IMG/VR virus record: IMGVR_UViG_3300042691_040613
Location: 1 to 64,000 of that record
Direction: 5' to 3' (one strand)
DNA length: 64,000 nucleotides
DNA from: a virus
In this document: positions 48,097 to 55,489 of the stretch, in pieces
How positions within the stretch are numbered: the stretch's first letter is position 1
Layout: each line of letters opens with the position of its first letter
Program-made: the position numbers and the translations under genes
Notes under the pieces: model-generated
The model's input: the letters and a program-made list of their open reading frames with translations, nothing else
The model's database searches: none
Told to the model about the DNA's origin: nothing

Positions 48097-48655
48097 AGTA
48101 TTCAGCAAAAGTCTGTATACTTTGTTCGTAATTAGATCTAGGTGGTAAGTGATAAACGAAACCAAGTACTTTGGTTTCTATTGGCTCTAAATTTTTTTCT
48201 TTAAGTAGCTTAGGTTTATTGGCTAATACACAAAGAGGAAAGTCAAAATTTATCTTTTGTGTAACTAGAAGAGCAACCTCAGAAGAAGTTAAAAAAACTA
48301 CCGCCTGTTCAAATTCGTTGTGAAGCCATTTGCGATAGCAAAGTTCTAACCAGATCCTCTGGGCTGACTTCTTAAATCGGTAATTCTTTTGGAAAAGCCG
48401 CGTATTTCTTGGTTGCTCAGTTCCAGCCAAGGTGCTTCTTGGAGGAAACAGATAAACATTCTTGGCCTTCCACGGTTGAATTAGACCATTTTCACGCCAA
48501 GTGAAATAACGCTCAGCTTGAATCACTGAGTTAGCAGCTTCACTTGAAGCTGGGTCCAATTCAATCGAGCCTCCGAAGAAAGCAGCCGTGGTTGCTATTA
48601 AATCTGCAGGTGAGACGAAGTCATCATCAGAGAATGAGACTGTTTGAAAGCTCAT
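48068..48655 (-). CDS. Phage Dam-like (N6-adenine) methyltransferase relative with altered catalytic motif
   Basis: 195 residues from ATG 48655. The family start is clear: FVSPADLIATTAAFFGGSIE, then LDPASSEAANSVIQAERYFT and ENGLIQPWKAKNVYLFPPR. In active members this last part should read N-P-P-Y/F; here Asn is Phe and the last residue is Arg (FPPR). The rest (FKKSAQRIWLELCYRKWLHN; VVFLTSSEVALLVTQK) looks intact. It may have a changed function (DNA binding) or be an inactive relative. It overlaps the gene above by 29 bases. Confidence 0.7.
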   Translation of the reverse strand: MSFQTVSFSDDDFVSPADLIATTAAFFGGSIELDPASSEAANSVIQAERYFTWRENGLIQPWKAKNVYLFPPRSTLAGTEQPRNTRLFQKNYRFKKSAQRIWLELCYRKWLHNEFEQAVVFLTSSEVALLVTQKINFDFPLCVLANKPKLLKEKNLEPIETKVLGFVYHLPPRSNYEQSIQTFAEYFSTLGRVYI

Positions 48656-49046
48656 CGATTTTTTTATTAGCCTCGATTGGATCAATCAAGTGGATTGCGA
48701 TTTCATTCGATTGAACCATCGCTACTAGAGCAAGATCTGATTCGGATTCTTTTTCTATAACCTGAATTACTTTTGCGAATAAAGCTTCCGCTTTTTCATC
48801 CATTCCTTCTTGTGCTACTGCGAGGTCGTTTTCAAGTTCTTCTTTAGTTAGATATTTTGAGTTCTCCGGATCTTCTGGGTTGAATATCAAGATACCTTCG
48901 CCTCTTGCGGCTCGGTTCTCGAAATAAAGTCGTGTGATATCAGAAAGAATAGTGCGGACTACGCCTGCACTAATCATGCGCTCTGTTTCATTACCCCCAA
49001 AGAGGTTTTTGATCAAAGCGGTTGCGCCGCGAGAAAGGTCAGACAT
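48627..49046 (-). CDS. Helical hypothetical protein
   Basis: 139 residues from ATG 49046. Helical and acidic (LTKEELENDLAVAQEGMDEK; FAKVIQVIEKESESDLALVA). It is between and overlaps two neighbours, so it belongs to one operon. Function unknown. Confidence 0.6.
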   Translation of the reverse strand: MSDLSRGATALIKNLFGGNETERMISAGVVRTILSDITRLYFENRAARGEGILIFNPEDPENSKYLTKEELENDLAVAQEGMDEKAEALFAKVIQVIEKESESDLALVAMVQSNEIAIHLIDPIEANKKIDELSNSLIL

Positions 49047-49362
49047 TGGTGAAATTTTTCCATGCGGCTTCCATAACCGCGTGTGGATCATACAGAAACT
49101 TAGAGGAGTTTCGCTCAGTAGGGTCTACTTTGCAATAGTGCTTACCCTCTACAAGCCCAGAGGTTCCTCCTGAAACAATCCCTTGGTGTATTAATTTATC
49201 TATAGCTACTGATGGGATATTTAGCCGTTGGCTGATGGTCTTTTTGCTTACAAATGCACTTGTTGTTTTTCCTTCCTTTTGAGAAACCAATAACTGAAGT
49301 GAAATGTCGATACTGGTGAGTGCTTCTCGAATCGTTTTGATTTCTTTAAGCGTTTGATCCAT
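49039..49362 (-). CDS. Probable HTH DNA-binding protein
   Basis: 107 residues from ATG 49362, preceded by AGAGGAG. After a helical N-terminus comes SKKTISQRLNIPSVAIDKLI and VEGKHYCKVDPTERNSSKFL, a helix-turn-helix plus short wing typical of phage regulators. A 12-bp palindrome lies 30 bases upstream and may be its operator. Confidence 0.6.
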   Translation of the reverse strand: MDQTLKEIKTIREALTSIDISLQLLVSQKEGKTTSAFVSKKTISQRLNIPSVAIDKLIHQGIVSGGTSGLVEGKHYCKVDPTERNSSKFLYDPHAVMEAAWKNFTNV

Positions 49363-49391
49363 GTAAATAAGAGAGGGGCTCCTCTTGATCA

Positions 49392-49403
49392 CCTGGCGCC
49401 AGG
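49392..49403. promoter_or_regulatory. Perfect 12-bp palindrome, possible operator
   Basis: CCTGGCGCCAGG lies 30 bases before ATG 49362 of a probable HTH protein, in a 131-base gap inside the minus operon. Confidence 0.35.
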
Positions 49404-49493
49404 CAACCAGAGCGAATTACTGCTGGTCGGAAAAGGCTAAAACGAACACAGCACCCCTCAAACCACTGCGGCCTTTGTTACGCAGAGGTCTGT

Positions 49494-49949
49494 CTAGTCT
49501 AAGAGTGCTGAGGCTTTTGTCTCGAAGTCGGCTGGGTCCTCAATGAGAAGTGCGATCAGTTTATCAAGCTTAGAGGCGGTGTCAACCACATTAGGGGTGT
49601 TCTTGATTAACCAGTAACTATATGCGTTTAATAGGTAATAATGTGTTTGCTTAGCTTTAAGGGCGCCAACTTTCCAGCGCTCAAAATCAAAAGCGTTGCT
49701 GTGGCGACTAGATCCTGTTTTGAGTTCAAGTTCTCGGATTTCTATTTGAAGCTCGATATCCTTGATTGTGTATTCAAGTGAACTAATTTTCGCTTGACAG
49801 TCTTTAAAGCTGGCAGGCGGCTGGTTGTCTGTGTAGATCCAGCCTGGAAGATTTTCAATGCGAAATTCTTCTTCCCAAAGGCAAGGCCGCTTCAGCTCAG
49901 TCGAAGAGCTCTGTGAGTATGCGGGCGATGTGTACGTTGTAACAACCAT
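49494..49949 (-). CDS. Coiled-coil hypothetical protein
   Basis: 151 residues from ATG 49949. A central coiled coil (SSLEYTIKDIELQIEIRELE) and a helical end. Overlaps the upstream wHTH gene by 53 bases. Function unknown. Confidence 0.55.
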   Translation of the reverse strand: MVVTTYTSPAYSQSSSTELKRPCLWEEEFRIENLPGWIYTDNQPPASFKDCQAKISSLEYTIKDIELQIEIRELELKTGSSRHSNAFDFERWKVGALKAKQTHYYLLNAYSYWLIKNTPNVVDTASKLDKLIALLIEDPADFETKASALLD

Positions 49950-50085
49950 TTAAACAATAAAGTGAGTGTTGCTCGAAAGAAGTTTTAATTACGAGGTCTA
50001 GTTGAATTAACTGCCTCAAGTGATTGCGGACTGCGCTCGTCGATTGACCGACTACTTCGGCAATCTCCGAAATACTAGCAGGCAT
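49897..50085 (-). CDS. ArsR-like winged-helix protein
   Basis: 62 residues from ATG 50085. ISEIAEVVGQSTSAVRNHLR followed by LIQLDLVIKTSFEQHSLYCL is a compact winged-helix. The frame is open upstream to 50298, but that stretch overlaps the HNH-like gene and has poor composition. Likely a regulator of this operon. Confidence 0.65.
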   Translation of the reverse strand: MPASISEIAEVVGQSTSAVRNHLRQLIQLDLVIKTSFEQHSLYCLNGCYNVHIARILTELFD

Positions 50086-50105
50086 AATCTGCTGTAAATC
50101 GAGAA

Positions 50106-50795
50106 TTAAGCCACTGTGGCGAGTAATTGCTTGGATGCGGCCCTGATGCCTTGGATTGTGGAAAGCGATAATTTCGTTCCGTGCTTCTCTTGTAAAACCT
50201 TTTGCGTGATCTTTGCTGAAATACCCAGCTCTTGAAGATGCTGTATCAGCTTTTCGATTTGAGGGGTAGCCTTTTGATTCGGGCTCGGTGTGATACATAA
50301 GTGGTATGGGTTGATACAGAATGGATTAGAGCACCTAGAGCGCACGTAGTCACTTGATCTTAGTTTTGTTTTAAAGAACGCTTCATAGATGAATCGCCTA
50401 GTACGCGTGCACTGGCCGTCATCCTCACTGTAAGTGAAGCCTCGATCCTCTGGGTACTCGAGATGCTCAACTCTGTCGATCAGAGGACGGTGCCGCTCAA
50501 GCCAAGCGTGAAGACGCCCAGCCCGACTAGAGGTGCTGGCTAGCTCAAGCCTGCACACCTCACAAGCCTGGACAAGGTCGTGAGGTAGGCGTAGACGCTT
50601 GCGGAAAGCCGCAGGGACCAGTAAAGGCTCAGACCTACCGCAAAGACAGCGCCAAGCTGAGACGTCTGCGTAGTGCTCGACGTGCCAGTGACCGAGTCTC
50701 TCGATCGTCTCAGGAGCACCTGTGGGAGTCGGCGAGTCCGTGTCGTCCAGGTCTAGGAGACCTAGTAACGCAACTGCCCGCAGGTTTAAAGCCAT
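50106..50795 (-). CDS. HNH-type zinc-binding protein (endonuclease-like)
   Basis: 229 residues from ATG 50795 (GTG 50828 also in frame). Cys pairs CLCG and CEVC precede a region ending SRCSNPFCINPYHLCI, the C-terminal Cys-Asn-Pro-x-Cys-x-Asn-Pro-x-His box of phage HNH nucleases. The last 70 residues look like a DNA-binding helical part (QHLQELGISAKITQKVLQEK, TIQGIRAASK). Could be a homing-type nuclease or a regulator derived from one. Confidence 0.6.
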   Translation of the reverse strand: MALNLRAVALLGLLDLDDTDSPTPTGAPETIERLGHWHVEHYADVSAWRCLCGRSEPLLVPAAFRKRLRLPHDLVQACEVCRLELASTSSRAGRLHAWLERHRPLIDRVEHLEYPEDRGFTYSEDDGQCTRTRRFIYEAFFKTKLRSSDYVRSRCSNPFCINPYHLCITPSPNQKATPQIEKLIQHLQELGISAKITQKVLQEKHGTKLSLSTIQGIRAASKQLLATVA

Positions 50796-51225
50796 GCCAA
50801 GGGTCGCATCTTGGGCGCATCGTAGCACCGAGGGTGCTTCAGGGACTGTTAAAAGACTATGGAGCTCACAGAACTCACAGAAAGCACAGAAGGGTAGCTG
50901 GCGCAGAACCTCATAGGATTAATACTTTCTTTTTTTAGGGATTCCAATACGAGACTGGGTTGAGACACAGCTTTTTATCTTTATTGAGACGTCTCCTTAA
51001 TGTTTCCTGAGTAGTTTTACAAGAAACTAACTAAGTACGTTTATCTAAATTTAATTCAAATAATTTATCTCTCTCAACAACGATCCAGTTTCGTTGAGAA
51101 CGTCAACTTCCACAAAAAGTTTCAAGGGGATTTTTTTGAAGAGAGTATCCAAAAGCAACCGGCCAGCCCGTGGATTTGTTATATCTTTAAAAAGATGTAG
51201 ACTTTGTGAAACGTAGAGGTGCTTT
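50796..51225. other. Intergenic stretch with minus promoter and divergent start
   Basis: About 430 bases with no convincing gene. It contains an inverted repeat GCACC-GAG-GGTGC near 50824, three near-copies of CTCACAGAA (about 50864-50887), the minus promoter at 50919-50947, and a hairpin CTCAAC...GTTGAG near 51075. A minus frame over 51051-51383 is open but overlaps the better plus gene at 51226. Confidence 0.5.
50919..50947 (-). promoter_or_regulatory. Promoter for the HNH/regulator operon
   Basis: On the minus strand TTGGAA, 17 bases, TATTAA. It reads toward the HNH-like gene with a leader of about 115 bases holding the CTCACAGAA repeats. Confidence 0.55.
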
Positions 51226-51393
51226 GTGTCAAAGACTACCGTCCAGCCCGTAGAAGAGATTACTTGGGAAGGCTTGCGTCGTAGAGCTACTGTGCTCGGT
51301 ATCCCTGCCTGGAAACTTGCGGAGAGTTTTGCCGTGCATGAACGAAATGGCGAGCTCATATTTAAAGTTTCTGGCAGTAGCACAAAGACGTAG
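51226..51393 (+). CDS. Small hypothetical protein
   Basis: 55 residues from GTG 51226 to TAG 51393 (MSKTTVQPVEEITWEGLRRR...). The order helix-strand (KLAESFAVHERNGELIFKV) looks like a real compact protein. A possible promoter (TTGTTA, 16 bases, TAGACT at 51176-51203) precedes it. Function unknown. Confidence 0.6.
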   Translation: MSKTTVQPVEEITWEGLRRRATVLGIPAWKLAESFAVHERNGELIFKVSGSSTKT

Positions 51394-51446
51394 AATTTAA
51401 TCTCTCTCGGTTAAACTGGAGAATACGGGAGGGATTACGTTTTTAG

Positions 51447-52847
51447 ATGACTGAAACTAACGTACCCGCCTGTCCACTTCACGGTGCGCTTCCTCGTGCT
51501 CTCCACCCAGAGAATTTCGAAGGGATCGTAACCGTAATTGAAGAACTTATTGAAACGGTAAGCGGTGTGGGGACTTTAAGTTACTCCAGGTGCCCTTATG
51601 GGTATTCTTATAACTTTGAGGGAGTAGTCCGAGCTTTAGAAGACTTAAACGTCAGCGTTAGTGGCATAAACCTTGGTTTCCCAGACCCTGCTGGTAGCGG
51701 GATTATTGGAGGTTCTGGAATTCACGTTGAGTACAGTGGAGGTTACGGAATTATTGAGAGCCAGATTACTCAGGTTTGGCCTGGTTCTGGTGTAACTCCT
51801 GTTTACAGCGGCGAAGGTACAGTTTTTGATGTAAATCTCCTAGGTTTTGCTGGTGTAGATGTTCTATACAGCGGCACTTATATTCAAGTTTCTGGAACCA
51901 AAGACCAGGCTGTAGCTGTTGTTAGTGGTCTTATTGGCGGCGAAGGTATAACGATTGTTGCAAGCGGCGACACGGCAGTTGTCTCTACCGATTTAGTTGG
52001 CCAAGGCTCCGTTAACTTCTCCTACAACAATGCTGGTGTTGGTGTCATATCCGGACAAGCTCAACAGCTACTAGTTGCTGGGTCTGGTACTAGTGTCCGT
52101 TCGAGCGGTGACTATCAGATTGTCGATGTCGGCGTTCTTGGCGGCGGACTAACTGATGTTACTTACTCTGGTTCGTTTATTACCGTTGATGGCGGAACTA
52201 CGTTAGTCGCCGGATCGGGTACAAGCGTTCGCACCAGTGGCGACTATCAAATTGTTGATGTCGGTATTCAAGCCGGCTCCAACATGAGCGTTGTCTACTC
52301 AGGTCAGTTTGTTGGATTGGCCAGTTCCGCCAGCGCAGGCTCCGCTGTGGTGACTGTATCTGGTGATCCTGGTTTCAACTACATAGGCGGTTCACTCTGG
52401 TTTGACACTAACGAGGGCCGTCTGTTTGTTTATGCGTCTGGTAACGGCATAGAAGAACCTGATTGGTATGTAGCTAACGCCGAAGCTCTAGCTATTAAGA
52501 GTGAAGTGCCACCTTCAGGCACTGGTGGATTTAACGCACCACCGTTAGACGGAACCCTCTGGTTCAATACCTTGATGGGTTCACTCTTTGTTTACGATTC
52601 AACAACAAGTGGTTGGTATGAGTCCGCAGCATCCAGAACTCCTGTATATGACTCGGTAGCTCCCGTTGCTGCTGTTGACGGCACCTTGTGGACCGATTCG
52701 GGCACTAACATTATTCGCGTTTGGGATGGGTCTATCTGGGCAGATGTCACTGCTAGCGGTAGTCCTTATATTCCGCCTCCTGTTCCTTCTGGTTTAGATG
52801 CTGAAGCCGAAGGGGAAGTGATTGGCCTAATCATGGGTCTGAGCTAA
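51447..52847 (+). CDS. Tail fibre protein with internal repeats
   Basis: 466 residues from ATG 51447. Beta-rich, Gly/Ser/Val-dominated. An internal duplication has two near-identical blocks (LVAGSGTSVRSSGDYQIVDV and LVAGSGTSVRTSGDYQIVDV) about 60 residues apart. Later come two or three copies of a display unit (GSLWFDTNEGRLFVY, GTLWFNTLMGSLFVY, GTLWTDSGTNIIRVW). The very end, GEVIGLIMGLS, recurs in the next two long fibres. Likely a trimeric receptor-binding or connector fibre. Confidence 0.75.
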   Translation: MTETNVPACPLHGALPRALHPENFEGIVTVIEELIETVSGVGTLSYSRCPYGYSYNFEGVVRALEDLNVSVSGINLGFPDPAGSGIIGGSGIHVEYSGGYGIIESQITQVWPGSGVTPVYSGEGTVFDVNLLGFAGVDVLYSGTYIQVSGTKDQAVAVVSGLIGGEGITIVASGDTAVVSTDLVGQGSVNFSYNNAGVGVISGQAQQLLVAGSGTSVRSSGDYQIVDVGVLGGGLTDVTYSGSFITVDGGTTLVAGSGTSVRTSGDYQIVDVGIQAGSNMSVVYSGQFVGLASSASAGSAVVTVSGDPGFNYIGGSLWFDTNEGRLFVYASGNGIEEPDWYVANAEALAIKSEVPPSGTGGFNAPPLDGTLWFNTLMGSLFVYDSTTSGWYESAASRTPVYDSVAPVAAVDGTLWTDSGTNIIRVWDGSIWADVTASGSPYIPPPVPSGLDAEAEGEVIGLIMGLS

Positions 52848-52871
52848 ATTGGCGCTTTCGATCTGAGGTTG

Positions 52872-52991
52872 ATGTCCAAACCCAAAACCACAACGCTTAT
52901 TGTCAAAAAGTTAAAAAAGACTCACCAGGGTCAAGGTCGTCACTCGAAGCCGTCACATGGCCGTAAACTCAGCCGTGGACAAGGACGCTAG
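52872..52991 (+). CDS. Very basic small protein
   Basis: 39 residues from ATG 52872 (MSKPKTTTLIVKKLKKTHQG...). The His/Lys/Arg-rich tail (SKPSHGRKLSRGQGR) makes it strongly cationic; it may bind DNA or RNA. The GRGQGR-like end is familiar among phage small proteins. Confidence 0.6.
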   Translation: MSKPKTTTLIVKKLKKTHQGQGRHSKPSHGRKLSRGQGR

Positions 52992-53018
52992 AGTTTATTT
53001 ATCTGCACGTGATTAGTT

Positions 53019-53411
53019 GTGCTTTTATCTTTTGTAGCTCAGCAACCTATACAAGTAGGTGATGCAGTTGCTGTAAGCACTACAGTATCAGGTCAGATAA
53101 TTCCAGCTAATCCGTCTGGTTTAGTTTCAGCCAGTGTCGTAGGTGTAGCTATAGACACAGTGAGTGCTGGAGGCCTTTGCAGAGTTGTTAGTGACTCTGC
53201 GGCCTCCGTTTACTCCTCTCTTTCTCCTGGTTCGAGTTATTACTTAAGCCCTAGTGGAGGCTACGTAGTTAATTACGCGACATACGTTACAGAGTTTTAT
53301 CAACTCGGTGTGTCTAGCTTGTATTTAACTCAACTGGGCATAGCTGTCAATCAAAGCTCTATTCGCGTGAACCCAAGTGAGCCTAAGCTCGTCGTCAGTG
53401 GTTACTTGTAA
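53019..53411 (+). CDS. Beta-rich fibre-associated protein, paralog of 53450
   Basis: 130 residues from GTG 53019. IQVGDAVAVSTTVSGQIIPA, VVGVAIDTVSAGGLCRVV and SLSPGSSYYLSPSGGYVVNY form a small beta domain seen again in the next gene (SLVPGQYYYLSKFNGQVVRY). Such capsule-like beta units often sit on phage fibres. Confidence 0.6.
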   Translation: MLLSFVAQQPIQVGDAVAVSTTVSGQIIPANPSGLVSASVVGVAIDTVSAGGLCRVVSDSAASVYSSLSPGSSYYLSPSGGYVVNYATYVTEFYQLGVSSLYLTQLGIAVNQSSIRVNPSEPKLVVSGYL

Positions 53412-53449
53412 GACGTTGTAGAATTAAAAACATCGCGTGGTTGTTGTCG

Positions 53450-53965
53450 GTGTCAAACAGGTCGATCTTCAACCGTAATTACACTAGCTATCAATCCGAT
53501 GGTACTACCGTATTCTTAGCGAACGGTAGGGGTGTTGTTACAAATCCTGCTCCTGAGATAACTCTAGTAGCGGGAGCTGCATTAGTTGCCGGTGCTTGCG
53601 TAGCAGCTAGTGGTAATTATGTAATCCCGGCCACTGCTTTGAGCGGTAGCCCAACTTATGCGTTCTCTCCTATAGGGTTTGCTCAGAGTTCAGCTACTGT
53701 TGGTAACCCAGTTGTAATTAATTTAGATGGAGTTGTTAATTTAACTGGCGCCAATATCACGGCTGAGTCTTCGTTAGTGCCAGGTCAATATTATTACCTT
53801 TCAAAATTCAACGGTCAGGTTGTTAGATACTCCACAGCTTCTGGAATTATCTCAGGTTCCGGATCTAATGCGTATGCCGCATCCTCCCCCGTGGGAGTAG
53901 CTTTAAACGGAAATCAATTGAGTATTGAGATTGCTCCTCCCGTTCTTCTTTATACTGGAGCTTAA
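53450..53965 (+). CDS. Beta-rich fibre-associated protein, paralog of 53019
   Basis: 171 residues from GTG 53450 (a TTG at 53441 is possible). It holds the same unit as the previous protein plus ALVAGACVAASGNYVIPATA and GNPVVINLDGVVNLTGANIT. It ends 11 bases before the first of the 503-residue twin fibres, with AAGGAGAAG as ribosome site for it. Confidence 0.6.
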   Translation: MSNRSIFNRNYTSYQSDGTTVFLANGRGVVTNPAPEITLVAGAALVAGACVAASGNYVIPATALSGSPTYAFSPIGFAQSSATVGNPVVINLDGVVNLTGANITAESSLVPGQYYYLSKFNGQVVRYSTASGIISGSGSNAYAASSPVGVALNGNQLSIEIAPPVLLYTGA

Positions 53966-53976
53966 GGAGAAGAGTT

Positions 53977-55488
53977 ATGGTAGTCCGCAGGCCGCTTGTT
54001 CTTGTTAGTGGTGCTCTTTCTGAGCTCCCTTTAGGGGATAGTATTGTTACAACTGCTTCTGGCGGGACACTAACAGCAGGTAGTGGTCTAGTCGGCGGTG
54101 GCGATACTAATGAAACTATTCGACTAGACGTTGCTCTTGCGACTCAACCTAGCGGACTCGTATTTGTTGGCAACAAAATTGGTGTTGATGGTGTTGCTCT
54201 AGTACGTTCTCAACAAGCACTTGCTTCTGGTAACTCAGCTCTACTTAATTCTTCAATTGCACTAGCTTCCGGAAACGCAGCTCTTTCTGTAGGTCAGACA
54301 GCATTAGCTTCTGGTAATGCTGGTTTATCTGTTGCCGCTACAGCTTTAGCATCTGGAAATCAAGCCCTATCAATTTCTTTAACAGCTCTCAATTCAGGTA
54401 TTGCTGCACTTGATGTTGCCAGTGATGCACTTGCATCTGGTAGTGCAGCTGTAACAGATTCAGCTGTTGCCTTAGCTTCTGGAAACGCAGCTTTATCATT
54501 ATCCGAAGTTGCTCTAGCTTCTGGCAATGCTGGTCTGTCGAACGCCGTAGTTGCTTTAGCTTCGGGTAACGCAGCTTTAGGTTTAAGCAATACTGCGTTA
54601 GCTTCAGGTAATGCTGCTCTTAGTGTTTCCGTAAACGCTTTAGCTTCCGGTAACGCAAGTCTTAGCACTTCTTTAAGAGCACTTAGTTCTGGCAACTCTG
54701 CATTATCTGATGCTCAGGTTGCTCTAGCTTCTGGTAACGCTGCCTTAAATGTTTCTGTTACTGCTTTAGCTTCTGGTAACTCAGCAGTACTTCTCGCAGA
54801 TCAAGCCCTTGCTTCTGGAAACGCTGCCTTAGTTGATTCAGCTAAAGCACTAGCTTCTGGAAACGCAGCTATCGTTCTGTCAAATAGCGCGGTGGCTTCT
54901 GGAGCCGCTGCAATTCTTTTATCAGACATTGCCTTAGCCTCTGGTTTAGCAGCACAGGCAACAGCAGATAAAGCACTAGCTTCTGGAAACTCTGCACTAA
55001 CTATTGCCGTTAGTGCGCTTGCTTCTGGTAACGCCGGTCTATCTGTTGCGTCGACAGCGTTAGCTTCAGGTAACGCAGCGCTTGCGGCAGTAAATACCGC
55101 ACTTGCTTCGGGAAATGCAGGTATTTCTTTAGGTCTAAGTGCATTAGCTTCTGGTAACGCAGCTCTTCTTTCTGCTTCTGTAGCTTTATCCTCTGGTAAT
55201 GCTGGTTTAGCTCTTGCTTCCACAGCGCTAGCTTCTGGTAATGCTGGGCTTTTAGTAGGCTCTAGAGCTCAAGCCTCAGGTAACGCAGGAATTTCTGTAG
55301 GCCTTACGGCTTTAAGTTCTGGTAACTCGGCTATTTCCGTGGCCAATGCTGCACTAGCTTCAGGTAACGCAGCTTTAACTATTGTGCCTGCTGCTCAAGC
55401 ATCAGGTAACGCAGCCCTTGCAGCCTATTTCGCTAACCCTGGCATATCCCAGGGCGAAGCTATCGGTCTAATTATCGCGCTTTCGTAA
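53977..55488 (+). CDS. Repeat fibre A (503 aa, 29 x 14-residue repeats)
   Basis: 503 residues: an 80-residue head (with AGSGLVGGG and VGNKIGVDG), 29 uninterrupted 14-residue repeats of consensus ALASGNAALSVSVT (residues 81-486), and a 17-residue end, NPGISQGEAIGLIIALS. The repeat recalls the 14-residue YadA-type head repeats that form trimeric left-handed beta-rolls; that is inference. It is probably a long side or tail fibre. The repeats are much cleaner here than in its twin. Confidence 0.85.
   Translation: MVVRRPLVLVSGALSELPLGDSIVTTASGGTLTAGSGLVGGGDTNETIRLDVALATQPSGLVFVGNKIGVDGVALVRSQQALASGNSALLNSSIALASGNAALSVGQTALASGNAGLSVAATALASGNQALSISLTALNSGIAALDVASDALASGSAAVTDSAVALASGNAALSLSEVALASGNAGLSNAVVALASGNAALGLSNTALASGNAALSVSVNALASGNASLSTSLRALSSGNSALSDAQVALASGNAALNVSVTALASGNSAVLLADQALASGNAALVDSAKALASGNAAIVLSNSAVASGAAAILLSDIALASGLAAQATADKALASGNSALTIAVSALASGNAGLSVASTALASGNAALAAVNTALASGNAGISLGLSALASGNAALLSASVALSSGNAGLALASTALASGNAGLLVGSRAQASGNAGISVGLTALSSGNSAISVANAALASGNAALTIVPAAQASGNAALAAYFANPGISQGEAIGLIIALS
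54217..55434 (+). repeat. 29 tandem 42-bp coding repeats
   Basis: Each 42-bp unit encodes 14 residues with a near-invariant ALASGN core; the DNA is well diverged at third bases, so the array is old and kept by protein selection rather than by recent copying. Confidence 0.85.
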
Positions 55489-55489
55489 A

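Noticed and set aside
51051-51383. Minus-strand ORF of 110 codons
   Set aside because: Its N-terminal half is antisense to the better plus gene at 51226; its C-terminal half looks protein-like but has no start codon of its own, so it was not called.
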